Virus record (IMG/VR): IMGVR_UViG_3300022928_000093
Coordinates: 1-28,891 of that record
DNA length: 28,891 nucleotides
Source: a virus
Direction: 5' to 3' (one strand)
Under the pieces are notes generated by a model. That model did no database searches and was not told the DNA's origin. It saw nothing but the letters and a program-made list of their open reading frames with translations. The position numbers were made by a program, and so were the translations under genes. This document shows positions 15,298-22,659 of this stretch, piece after piece (position 1 is the first letter of the stretch; each line of letters starts with the position of its first letter).

Positions 15298-16625
15298 TAA
15301 TATGGCACCCAATCATTTCTTGTTACGCCTGTGCTCGTCACGAAGTTGTTAATTTCTGCAGTGGTAAAAGGTTCTTGAGTGAACGTGTCAGTAAATAAAT
15401 TCAATTTGTTAAACTTACTATAAACATACTCTATGACATCAAACCCAGGATCGGTTTCATTATCATCAATATCATTATGACCCAATATCTGCATTCCTGG
15501 GTAATGTAAAAAGACCACCTTCAAGAACTGATAGAAAGTATTGAACTGTTCCCGTGTCAATGAAGATGCAGAAGAAAACTCTTCAACCAAAGAATCGCCA
15601 GTGGAAACATTTACACCACCAACAAAAGCAAGTCCTATGCTGCGCGAGTTATGCGAGTTAATTGGAGCATGCTCACCATCCAAGTCCGCAGGTCTGCCTC
15701 TCTGTAAAGAACCGTCTCTACGAATTATATAGTGGTACCCTATACCTTCATGACCCAACAATCTATGCGTCTCATCAATCTGCTCGGCGATTAAATTAGC
15801 ATTGGTGTACGTTTCGGTAGAGTGAACAACCACCTCGGTCACTTCTCGAGTGATATTTCTTATCTCAGCATGTAACTCTTCCAACGAAGAAATAAAGGTA
15901 AACTGAGGATCGCCATTTTCCCAGTCGAAGAGGTTATTGCCTATTTCGTATTTCTCTGGGAAAATACCAACCGTGCTGTTTAGAACAATGGTTCCGGCAA
16001 TCGTCACATCAAGTTGCCCGAGTAACTGTGCGAGGACGCTCGCTGGTTGATCTGAATACTCTGCTAGTATTTCCGCAGCTGCCTCGTCGTTGCCCTTCTG
16101 CAACTCTGCTGCTATTTGTTGTTGCGCTTCTTCAGGAATAGGCGAAGTTGCTAAACCCTGTATCACCTCGTTAACACCACCGCCTGTGGTTGCAATGATA
16201 TTTTCTAAGTAACCAACCTGTCCGCCAAAACTAGAGAAAAGATCATCAGCGTATCCTGTGATAAACGAACCATAGTCGCCGAGGTCAGAAAGAAATCCAG
16301 CAAGAGCATCTCCAATATTACCAAAGTCCAGAGAAGCAAATAACCCTGATTCGCTGAGCAAAGTCGCTAATATATCAGCAGGAAATTCAGTGAACTCGCT
16401 GAGCACAGCAGCGATAGCATCAAAGTCAGTTTCGAAATTACCTGTTAAGAGGTCAACTGGAGAAGGCAATAAATCTTTCAGTAAATCGAGCAAATTATCA
16501 GGTATGAGACTGGTTGCTATTCCTGATATGTCGGATATTTTATCCGTCACTGTATCTTGTGTTGCGTCGGTTACGACACCAGTCGCAATATCAGTTAGGT
16601 TGCTTGGCGGTTGTAGTAAACTCAT
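15297..16625 (-). CDS. Baseplate-associated N-acetylmuramoyl-L-alanine amidase protein
   Basis: 442 aa. Residues 1-245 are acidic, helix-prone and Leu/Ala-rich with no family I recognise; they may anchor the enzyme in the hub. Residues 262-405 are an Amidase_2/PGRP domain of the T7 lysozyme and AmpD type: EVVVHSTETY places the first zinc ligand at H268, GYHYIIRRDG gives the conserved Tyr at 297, SIGLAFVGG is the core strand, and LGHNDIDDNETDPGFDV supplies H383 and D392 as remaining ligands. The catalytic Lys of AmpD (HSDIAPGRKTDPG) appears replaced by E390 or by nothing, so activity is uncertain. No signal peptide is seen. It lies between the unknown protein and the gp5 needle gene, so it probably supplies the cell-wall-cutting function held by the lysozyme domain inside T4 gp5. 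Confidence 0.85.
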   Translation of the reverse strand: MSLLQPPSNLTDIATGVVTDATQDTVTDKISDISGIATSLIPDNLLDLLKDLLPSPVDLLTGNFETDFDAIAAVLSEFTEFPADILATLLSESGLFASLDFGNIGDALAGFLSDLGDYGSFITGYADDLFSSFGGQVGYLENIIATTGGGVNEVIQGLATSPIPEEAQQQIAAELQKGNDEAAAEILAEYSDQPASVLAQLLGQLDVTIAGTIVLNSTVGIFPEKYEIGNNLFDWENGDPQFTFISSLEELHAEIRNITREVTEVVVHSTETYTNANLIAEQIDETHRLLGHEGIGYHYIIRRDGSLQRGRPADLDGEHAPINSHNSRSIGLAFVGGVNVSTGDSLVEEFSSASSLTREQFNTFYQFLKVVFLHYPGMQILGHNDIDDNETDPGFDVIEYVYSKFNKLNLFTDTFTQEPFTTAEINNFVTSTGVTRNDWVPY

Positions 16626-17509
16626 TATAATCCGATTATCTGTAAACCAATTAAGGATTTAATGGCGGCACTATCTGTACTGTAGTTATTAGTGATATTG
16701 GTGATATTCACGTCTGGATCAAGTGTTGCTTCCTCGATTATATCTCCGGTAACTTCTGCAGCAGCAATCGCTGTAATCAAGTCAGCGGCATCTGCTGCTT
16801 CTTCAAACGTATCCGCTGTTGCCTTATTAATTACAGCAACGATATTCGCAACATCGACTGGGTCGGTAAATGATATTCCGTTTTGTATATCCATTCCAAC
16901 AGTCTGCAAGAAAGAATCCAGCGATTCAGTCCAAGTTCCGTAGGGACCTTCTTTTCCTTCTAATGTATTTGCCAAGTTCCAAAGTGCATAGGGCGCACCT
17001 GATGAAAAATAGCGATAAGGATAATCGCCATTCAACTCCCTGCCGCAAAACACTTTTCCTAGGTGTTGACCGATTGGTTCTGTTGACGAAGTTTGAGTCA
17101 CCACTGGATTACAACCGACGTTTGCAGAATAATTCAGTTCATGAGTATTGGTGACTATATTGCTTACACTCTTACCGGCATAATCATAGTTGGAGTTGTT
17201 TTGTATGCCTCCAGATATAGGACGGTCGTGTAAGAGATGAGAAGTCCCAAACACATACGCTGCTTTACTGAAGTTGGTTATCTTCGTTTTATCGTTACGA
17301 TTTATTGGGTCTTCAAAGTCAGGGTTAACATCTTGCGTCAGAGTTAAGAATGCGTTTGCAAATCTAAACTCTTCTTTCAATCCAACGTATGTCAAGACCT
17401 GACGCAGATAAGCAGCAGGTATCGGAACTGTTGTCTTGTTGTTATACGCATCGAGCAGCGCATTGTTTAGAGATTTCAGTTTTCGATTGATTACATTAAT
17501 AGTTGCCAT
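16625..17509 (-). CDS. Unidentified hub-operon protein
   Basis: 294 aa, not recognised. It has no signal peptide or membrane segment. Residues 1-60 are helix-prone (NRKLKSLNNALLDAYNNKTT, AAYLRQVLTYVGLKEEF); the middle (80-200) is aromatic and Asn/Gly-rich with two Cys (near 132 and 154); residues 210-265 are Ala/Asp-rich helix (KATADTFEEAADAADLITAI). The C-terminus (NITNITNNYSTDSAAIKSLI) resembles a short fibre-attachment or trimerisation stretch. It begins 1 nt after the gp5 OB-fold gene and ends in a TAATG joint with the amidase gene, which ties it to the central hub and cell-wall-degradation module. A virion protein that connects the OB-fold part and the amidase is a guess from position only. 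Confidence 0.8.
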   Translation of the reverse strand: MATINVINRKLKSLNNALLDAYNNKTTVPIPAAYLRQVLTYVGLKEEFRFANAFLTLTQDVNPDFEDPINRNDKTKITNFSKAAYVFGTSHLLHDRPISGGIQNNSNYDYAGKSVSNIVTNTHELNYSANVGCNPVVTQTSSTEPIGQHLGKVFCGRELNGDYPYRYFSSGAPYALWNLANTLEGKEGPYGTWTESLDSFLQTVGMDIQNGISFTDPVDVANIVAVINKATADTFEEAADAADLITAIAAAEVTGDIIEEATLDPDVNITNITNNYSTDSAAIKSLIGLQIIGL

Positions 17510-17510
17510 G

Positions 17511-18428
17511 TTATGACCAAATCGTATTATATGCTAGTTCGGAATTACTTTCTGACGTTGCTTTATCGGTATACTTATCCCTCGTTATACTCGAGAAATA
17601 ATATCTTCGAAACAACTCTGAGGAACCAAGACCTCTAACAGTGTTGCCGATACGAATACCATTATATGTTCCTTTTATTTCGCTCGCCTTCAACAATTTA
17701 GATGCCGCCAATCCTTGCGTTGTACGCAACTCTAATAGTATGTAGTTAAGTTGTACTTCAAAGTCTAGGTAAATTGCTTGCTGAAAGAACCTGCCTGCAA
17801 AGTTTAAATATCGTTTCCAACGATCGGATAGTTTTGACCATCCCGCGAGACCAGCAAGTTGTTGATCGTCGAAGGCAGAATCTAAACCGCTCACTGTTTC
17901 TAGGTTGCCCACTATGCCAGCAGATACAATATCGCTATAACCATTGTCGATAAAAAATTTCATCGCGATTTCACGTTTGCGTTCTAGCGGTTGGTCGTTG
18001 ATATTTTCGTATCCTGTTCGCTGAAAACCAAACTTGTTTTGTTGTAATACATCATAGGCACTTGGATTGGTCGAAGGATCATCCCTTCCCTGTGCTTGTA
18101 CTGACGTTGGATATTCAATCTTTGGAACCGACCCAAGAATAAAAGGCAACTGAGACATCTTACCATCAAGGAACACGCCAAATACTAATGCTCCTGGCAA
18201 CAGTTGAGGATTACCGCCGAGACCAGAAACGCCAAACATATTTCCTGGCATCATGACTTGCGCCCAAGGTAAATGCGACTGCGGTATATCATTGACGTCT
18301 TCGCTGTGTATGCCGTGAATACGAATCTTCACGCGTCCCTCAAACCCTGCCGGTGGACTGCCGTCGATGACCGTTGCCATAAACCAACGGGTCTGATCGC
18401 CATAATACTCTGAATGAAACTGATTCAT
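17511..18428 (-). CDS. 5: gp5 N-terminal part: OB-fold hub protein with decayed tail-lysozyme domain
   Basis: 305 aa. Residues 14-110 match the OB domain of T4 gp5: RWFMATVIDGSPPAGFEGRV then KIRIHGIHSED against T4 NWFVGVVEDRMDPLKLGRVR and VRVVGLHPP, followed by IPQSHLPWAQVMMPG against T4 IPTEKLPWMSVIQP, and a shared GALVFGVFLDGK strand. Residues 150-290 look like the phage tail lysozyme fold (Phage_lysozyme2 type): AMKFFIDNGYSDIVSAGIVG then NLETVSGL, LAGLAGWS, and VQLNYILLELRTT. In active members the second part reads GNLxxESG and GIAQW; here V179 stands at the catalytic Glu and G196 at the Gln. The gene stops before the needle, which is encoded further downstream. It overlaps the hub gene upstream by ATGA. 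In T4 this part binds the gp27 torus. Confidence 0.85.
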   Translation of the reverse strand: MNQFHSEYYGDQTRWFMATVIDGSPPAGFEGRVKIRIHGIHSEDVNDIPQSHLPWAQVMMPGNMFGVSGLGGNPQLLPGALVFGVFLDGKMSQLPFILGSVPKIEYPTSVQAQGRDDPSTNPSAYDVLQQNKFGFQRTGYENINDQPLERKREIAMKFFIDNGYSDIVSAGIVGNLETVSGLDSAFDDQQLAGLAGWSKLSDRWKRYLNFAGRFFQQAIYLDFEVQLNYILLELRTTQGLAASKLLKASEIKGTYNGIRIGNTVRGLGSSELFRRYYFSSITRDKYTDKATSESNSELAYNTIWS

Positions 18429-19798
18429 ACTGGCACGTTTTTCTTACTATTGAGTTTCGTTATTTTCACGGAAGCATTGTGCAGTCTTTCCTTAAAGGTA
18501 TGCCGCACTGAATAGATCAAATACTTGCCCGACTTCGCTTTATCATATTTTCCGTTCTCATCGTCTTCGTCAGAACTAGAACTGCTGTTGAGGAAATTTA
18601 CTTCAACCGTGTCGCCGACTGTTACGTTTCTTACGAACAATCCTGTTCCTGGTATTTCTATTTCTACCTGATTTCGTTCTAGCATTGATCTAATAGACAC
18701 GGACTGAATACGCTGTAAAGATTCTGCTTCTGTAAACGCATCATGATAACTTCTATTATAACCATACGTGCCATATGAAGATACCGTATGAAATAGTCTA
18801 GCATCTAGGTCATCGAGGAATACTGGATTTTCTTCGTCATCGACAACGCGATACTCTGGATCAAATACCTGCTGCTCTGACCCATCAGGTATCACGCCAT
18901 TTGCTGCTAACTGCTCGAGCGTGTTTCGAACCGTATGATGTACTGCGATTCTACTCGAACCGGAAATATCCTGCGTAGTCATCTGCGCACCAATCGCACC
19001 ATCAAAGGTCATCTTCATGGTTTCTTCAAGTTGCTGTAGTCTTACATTCTTAACGACGAATGCTTTTTTATCTTCGGTCAGATCTACCGTATCGTTCGTT
19101 GATGCTGCCGAGTAAGTGTACGGCAGCTTGGCATTGAACGCATCTTCCGCCAGCATTGTTTCTAAGTCACCGATGCGTATATTCGAGTCATACATGGTAG
19201 CATATATAAAATAGGGTGCTCCGTTCCTTGTAGTTGCCCTGTTCAGCAACCATTTACTTGCATTCAACGGACTCATGTATGGAACGATGATCCTAGTAGG
19301 AGGTTGCACCGAAACTTCCCTTGCGTAAGATATATCTACCTGTTTATTCAGTTCGCTGATGATAATACCAGTCGCGATACTTTCAAGTTTACCGGTGTAA
19401 GACTTGCTAAATCTTATGGTAGCATCCTGAAACGCATGCTCATCGACCAAGGAGATGAGATAAACTTCCGTCTTATCGCTGGTGCGTTCAAGTCTTTCGA
19501 TTGATCGCATAATAAAAGTATGCTCAAAACCTACATTCAATCCTTCGTCAACGCTGGAGACTTCAAAAGAAAAACGTTCGGTTCCTTTGAACTTTATCTC
19601 ACCCATGATATTACCGTCATCGACAAGCATGAGCATACCTGTTAAATACGGTTTCTCTAGATGCTCAAAGACGTTCAGTTCTGCAATCTGTTTCGTGACT
19701 TCTATTTCCAAGTCGCCGAATCGGTCCGCAGTAATGATAGCGTTCGTAATCTTATATTGTTGCCCGCTATTCTGGGGATTCTTAGCAAATTCTGCCAT
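18425..19798 (-). CDS. 27: gp27-like baseplate hub protein
   Basis: 457 aa; T4 gp27 is 391. Similarity to T4 gp27 is weak but collinear: YLTGMLMLVDDGNIMGEIKF near residue 51 against T4 [20 protein letters not shown], a central NASKWLLNRATTRNGAPYFI stretch near 179, and the end GKYLIYSVRHTFKERLHNAS against T4 [20 protein letters not shown]. T4 gp27 is a trimeric torus that connects the gp5 spike to the tail tube. The gene lies directly before the gp5 OB-fold gene, which overlaps it by ATGA, as expected of interacting hub partners. A Ser/Asp/Glu-rich loop (SSSSSDEDDENGKYDK near residue 415) is extra. Identification depends on position as much as on sequence. Confidence 0.75.
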   Translation of the reverse strand: MAEFAKNPQNSGQQYKITNAIITADRFGDLEIEVTKQIAELNVFEHLEKPYLTGMLMLVDDGNIMGEIKFKGTERFSFEVSSVDEGLNVGFEHTFIMRSIERLERTSDKTEVYLISLVDEHAFQDATIRFSKSYTGKLESIATGIIISELNKQVDISYAREVSVQPPTRIIVPYMSPLNASKWLLNRATTRNGAPYFIYATMYDSNIRIGDLETMLAEDAFNAKLPYTYSAASTNDTVDLTEDKKAFVVKNVRLQQLEETMKMTFDGAIGAQMTTQDISGSSRIAVHHTVRNTLEQLAANGVIPDGSEQQVFDPEYRVVDDEENPVFLDDLDARLFHTVSSYGTYGYNRSYHDAFTEAESLQRIQSVSIRSMLERNQVEIEIPGTGLFVRNVTVGDTVEVNFLNSSSSSDEDDENGKYDKAKSGKYLIYSVRHTFKERLHNASVKITKLNSKKNVPV

Positions 19799-20520
19799 TA
19801 TGATACCAAGAGTCTTTTGAATTCACTCACGATGCTAGTCAATGCTGCTGGTTTCAATATCTTAATCAGCTTCAGATCATCGTTTCTGTTTCGCAGTCTA
19901 TCAAGGTGAGTTACTGATACTAAGTCTCCAGGAGTCTGAAGCGCTGGGTCAATGTCTGTCCATACCTTATCAGAATTTTCATAATGGTGCACCGAAAGAT
20001 ACTGTAACGTGTTGGTAAAAACAACTGCTGTTTGAGTCACTTCCTCAGTGTTGTAGATCACCTCTCCATTAGAAAAACCATTTACCGAATCGACTATTAT
20101 CTGCCCAAGGTCTAGGTTTCTGGAGATAATCGTTCCAGTAGAACCTGAGGATGTCCCTTCTATGGTTTTACCAGGAGTCAACGTGCTAGCAATAGAAGTT
20201 TTGGTGGTAATCGTACGATAAGGGTAATACTTCTTCGCTAATGATACAACTTCCAAATTAGATGCCGGCCATCCGCTTTCGCGTAAATGATCGTTTAATA
20301 AAAAGAACGTCCAGTGATAACTGGGGTTTCCGTAGAGTTTATTTGATAGTTGATCCGGTCTTTCATCTTCGAAGATGCTATACTTTTCAAAGAAAGATGC
20401 GTCGTCCTTTATTTGGTCAATGATGTCAACATAAACAGAAAGGTTGTTGAAACGATTCGTGTTGATATTATCGCCGAACCTGTAATCGACTACTGGAAAA
20501 TTTCTAAAGAACTTAGACAT
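19798..20520 (-). CDS. 53: Baseplate wedge subunit gp53
   Basis: 240 aa; T4 gp53 is 196. In T4, gp53 sits between wedge and hub and helps join six wedges around the hub. The diagnostic stretch is ERPDQLSNKLYGNPSYHWTF then FLLNDHLRESGW near residues 53-83, against T4 RPEELANAIYGNPQLYWVLL then MCNDNYDPYYGW. Later HHYENSDKVW (T4 NPYVWYDKG region) and the basic end RNDDLKLIKILKPAALTSIV match the T4 C-terminal helix. About 60 residues in the middle (TSIASTLTPGKTIEGTSSGS onward) are a small beta-rich insert not found in T4. It lies between the tube-cap gene and the hub gene with TAATG joints on both sides. Confidence 0.88.
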   Translation of the reverse strand: MSKFFRNFPVVDYRFGDNINTNRFNNLSVYVDIIDQIKDDASFFEKYSIFEDERPDQLSNKLYGNPSYHWTFFLLNDHLRESGWPASNLEVVSLAKKYYPYRTITTKTSIASTLTPGKTIEGTSSGSTGTIISRNLDLGQIIVDSVNGFSNGEVIYNTEEVTQTAVVFTNTLQYLSVHHYENSDKVWTDIDPALQTPGDLVSVTHLDRLRNRNDDLKLIKILKPAALTSIVSEFKRLLVS

Positions 20521-21413
20521 TAATAACCTTCCCTAATACGTTCTTTCGATAGTGCTTTAGATTCTAGGAATTCCATTTGTACATCCACCTGATGAAAATT
20601 ACCATCTGTGTGCATGGACATACCACCGGAGTTATAAGTTGTTGAAAAAGAGGTCAGATATGAATGCTGTACTTTCGTGGCAACATCCTTTCCGTTGTAT
20701 AAGAAGTCAATAGCAAAACGGTTTGGAAACTTGTAACCGATTGAAAAATCAAATCCTGCGGCAGATGTCTTTATCTCTTCAGGATACAGTTCGTCTCGAA
20801 AGAAGTATATGATACGTTTAATCTCTTCTGCTTCCTCGGCGCTCTGTGCAATCATGGTAAACGAAAAGGAAAATGACCGCAGTGGCACCGACTCGAATAG
20901 TGCTCGAGTGTTTGGGTTTGTTGTTACTCTTGATTGTGATTTAACTGCAGCGCCTATACCATCACCACCAAGATTCGCGGCGATTTTATTTGCTGCGAGT
21001 TTGCTTGTGTCATTTGGTGCGCCGGATTTAAAAGAATCAATGAAAGAACCAACTTCACCTTTCGCCGCACCCATGATACCGCCGAGCGCTGAACCTCCTC
21101 CAACCATTGCTGCTTCTGCCGCACCGCCCATCGTACCAAGGTCAACGTTGTTATATGTAACACCGTCAGCGATCGCCAGCGAACTTGGAAGGTATAATAT
21201 ACAACTCCTTTCGCCTTCTGTTACTTTCGCGCCACCGCCTGTTTGTGTTTGTTGATCTGATCCGCCACCCTGAAATTCCGCATCACCCGAAGTAGCATTT
21301 GCGACTGAATTGGAAAGTTCCTCGGCACCGACAGGTTGCTCTATCAATGGAGTGAAGACTATCTGTCCAGGATAATCTATATTCTTTATCGGGTATCTTA
21401 GATCTTCTGCCAT
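20520..21413 (-). CDS. 48: gp48-like baseplate tail-tube cap protein
   Basis: 297 aa. Residues about 160-297 contain NPNTRALFESVPLRSFSFSF then TMIAQSAEEAEEIKRIIYFF, and a final NFHQVDVQMEFLESKALSK. This strand-helix-strand order is that of the tube-like fold shared by gp48, gp54 and gp19, and matches proteins annotated as gp48 in T4-like cyanophages as I recall. The middle (about 75-150) is Gly/Ala-rich and may be a flexible loop or membrane-like segment. In T4, gp48 and gp54 cap the hub and start tube assembly. It is the first gene of the minus-strand late operon, behind a TATAAATA promoter, and is joined to gp53 by TAATG. The exact T4 counterpart, gp48 rather than gp54, is less sure than the family. 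Confidence 0.7.
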   Translation of the reverse strand: MAEDLRYPIKNIDYPGQIVFTPLIEQPVGAEELSNSVANATSGDAEFQGGGSDQQTQTGGGAKVTEGERSCILYLPSSLAIADGVTYNNVDLGTMGGAAEAAMVGGGSALGGIMGAAKGEVGSFIDSFKSGAPNDTSKLAANKIAANLGGDGIGAAVKSQSRVTTNPNTRALFESVPLRSFSFSFTMIAQSAEEAEEIKRIIYFFRDELYPEEIKTSAAGFDFSIGYKFPNRFAIDFLYNGKDVATKVQHSYLTSFSTTYNSGGMSMHTDGNFHQVDVQMEFLESKALSKERIREGY

Positions 21414-21429
21414 GGAAACTATTGGTCCT

Positions 21430-21437
21430 AATAAATA
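21430..21437 (+). promoter_or_regulatory. Possible late promoter AATAAATA for the plus-strand block
   Basis: AATAAATA on the plus strand, 31 nt upstream of the gp4 start. It differs by one base from TATAAATA but fits the NATAAATA late motif reported for T4-like cyanophages. With the minus-strand motif at 21453-21460 it makes this 54-nt gap a divergent late promoter region. Confidence 0.5.
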
Positions 21438-21452
21438 ATAATCCTATTCACC

Positions 21453-21460
21453 TATTTATA
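21453..21460 (-). promoter_or_regulatory. Late promoter TATAAATA of the minus-strand operon
   Basis: Exact TATAAATA on the minus strand, about 40 nt upstream of the first gene (gp48-like) of the long baseplate operon. It is the natural start point for the transcript that runs through hub and wedge genes. Confidence 0.8.
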
Positions 21461-21467
21461 GCGAATT

Positions 21468-21971
21468 GTGAAAACATATAGCGGAAAGTACAAAGTAAAG
21501 AATAAGAAGAAATATCGTGGCGATGCCGAGAACGTAGTCTACCGATCCATGTGGGAGAAGTGGGTCTTTAAATGGTGCGACGATAATAGCAGCATAAAAG
21601 AGTGGTCATCAGAAGAAGTGGTCATTCCTTATTATTATGAAGTCGATAAAAAATATCACCGATACTTTGTAGATGTATTTATTCGCTTCGACAACGGAAA
21701 AACACTGCTAGTAGAAATCAAACCAGACAAGCAGACCCGTCCTCCGGAATCCAAACGCAAGACCAAGAAGTATATTCGCGAAGGTCTTGAGTATGTAAAG
21801 AATATGAACAAGTGGCATGCCGCAAACCAAGTCGCAAAGGACAACGGATGGACTTTTGAAGTTTGGACTGAGAATACGCTGCGCAATATGGGTATCATGC
21901 CTAAAGGAAATAAACCGATGCCAGGAAAACTCAAACCGCTCAAACCGTTTAAGAAAGGAAAAAACCATTGA
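21468..21971 (+). CDS. 4: Head completion protein gp4 (nuclease-like fold)
   Basis: 167 aa; T4 gp4 is 150. The match runs along the whole protein: TYSGKYKVKNKKKYRGDAEN against T4 AYSGKWVPKNISKYRGDPKK, YRSMWEKWVFKW against YRSNWEKFFFEW, VVIPYYYEVDKKYHRYFVDV against AVIPYFCNAEGKKRRYFMDI, and LLVEIKPDKQTRPP against FFIEIKPKKETQPP. The residues E50, D69 and E83-x-K85 are in the order of a PD-(D/E)xK nuclease core, which gp4 is thought to resemble; in T4 it finishes filled heads before tail joining. The start is GTG at 21468, chosen because it aligns with the T4 N-terminus; no ribosome binding site is obvious. A basic tail (KLKPLKPFKKGKNH) follows the conserved part. It opens the plus-strand block. 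Confidence 0.93.
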   Translation: MKTYSGKYKVKNKKKYRGDAENVVYRSMWEKWVFKWCDDNSSIKEWSSEEVVIPYYYEVDKKYHRYFVDVFIRFDNGKTLLVEIKPDKQTRPPESKRKTKKYIREGLEYVKNMNKWHAANQVAKDNGWTFEVWTENTLRNMGIMPKGNKPMPGKLKPLKPFKKGKNH

Positions 21972-21988
21972 ACTCTAAGGGGTAAGAA

Positions 21989-22651
21989 ATGAGTGATTTT
22001 GATATATGGATGATACGAGTTAAAGATAATGAGACGTCTGAAATATATGCGAAGTATTGCGCAAAGAGTTGGACTAACGCTGGATTTGAAGTAAATTTCT
22101 TTGATGCTGTCACACCTGATACGCTTCATTTAGGCAAGCATCTCGACTTTGATGTCAAGCACAAACCCGCAGAAAAAGGTTGCTTCATCAGTCATTATCT
22201 CCTATGGAAAAAGTGTTATGAAGAAGGCAGACCTATTCTTGTTCTTGAACATGACGCATATCTTACAAACCCAGAAATGATCATCTACAATCCAGGATTA
22301 GCAATGCAGTATCTAGGTCAGCATTGTATGGAAGCAGTTCTCTATAACCCATGGTGGGCAAAAGAGATGTGTAAACTTGCGGAAGGTATAAAATGCTTAA
22401 GAGGACCGTTCGGTATGGTTGAGCATTTTCTAGGTATCCCTGTATCGGGTTACTCTCGATATGGTCTTTTATCTAGACATGGAGTTCCTCATACTCGCTT
22501 TCTAGGACCAAAGGCTCCTGTCAAACACGTCATTATACCTGAACTAGGAACATCATTAGAACACAGCAGGGGTAAGACTTCTGACAGAATTATGACAGAT
22601 CAAGAAGATTTATTTAAAATAGTTCCATTAAGTGTTGCTACAAAAGAATAA
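21989..22651 (+). CDS. Family 25-like glycosyltransferase
   Basis: 220 aa. Residues 5-45 (DIWMIRVKDNETSEIYAKYC then FEVNFFDAVTPD) and 64-91 (GCFISHYLLWKKCYEEGRPI then LVLEHDAYL) follow the glycosyltransferase family 25 pattern seen in LPS beta-galactosyltransferases: a GxxGCxxSH loop and an acidic LVLEDDA motif that binds the sugar-nucleotide metal. Here the second motif is EHDA (87-90), with His in place of the first Asp. The C-terminal GTSLEHSRGKTSDR resembles the family's closing Ser/Arg segment. It is cytoplasmic, with no signal peptide. A strong AAGGGGT ribosome binding site precedes the ATG. It sits between gp4 and other morphogenesis genes, so a virion protein, phage DNA base or host surface glycan could be the acceptor; which one is not shown. 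Confidence 0.82.
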   Translation: MSDFDIWMIRVKDNETSEIYAKYCAKSWTNAGFEVNFFDAVTPDTLHLGKHLDFDVKHKPAEKGCFISHYLLWKKCYEEGRPILVLEHDAYLTNPEMIIYNPGLAMQYLGQHCMEAVLYNPWWAKEMCKLAEGIKCLRGPFGMVEHFLGIPVSGYSRYGLLSRHGVPHTRFLGPKAPVKHVIIPELGTSLEHSRGKTSDRIMTDQEDLFKIVPLSVATKE

Positions 22652-22659
22652 ATAAGAGT

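Noticed and set aside
15297-15312. Earlier in-frame ATG for the needle gene at 15312
   Set aside because: It would overlap the amidase gene by 16 nt, without a ribosome binding site, whereas the ATG at 15297 forms the TAATG joint used at most neighbouring junctions.
21675-21682. AATAAATA on the minus strand inside gp4
   Set aside because: It would drive transcription against gp4 into the divergent promoter gap; a single AT-rich match with one mismatch is not enough.
22647-22654. AATAAATA on the plus strand at the end of the glycosyltransferase gene
   Set aside because: Only 5 nt before the next ATG, so a transcript starting downstream would have no leader; it is largely explained by the TAA stop and A-rich context.
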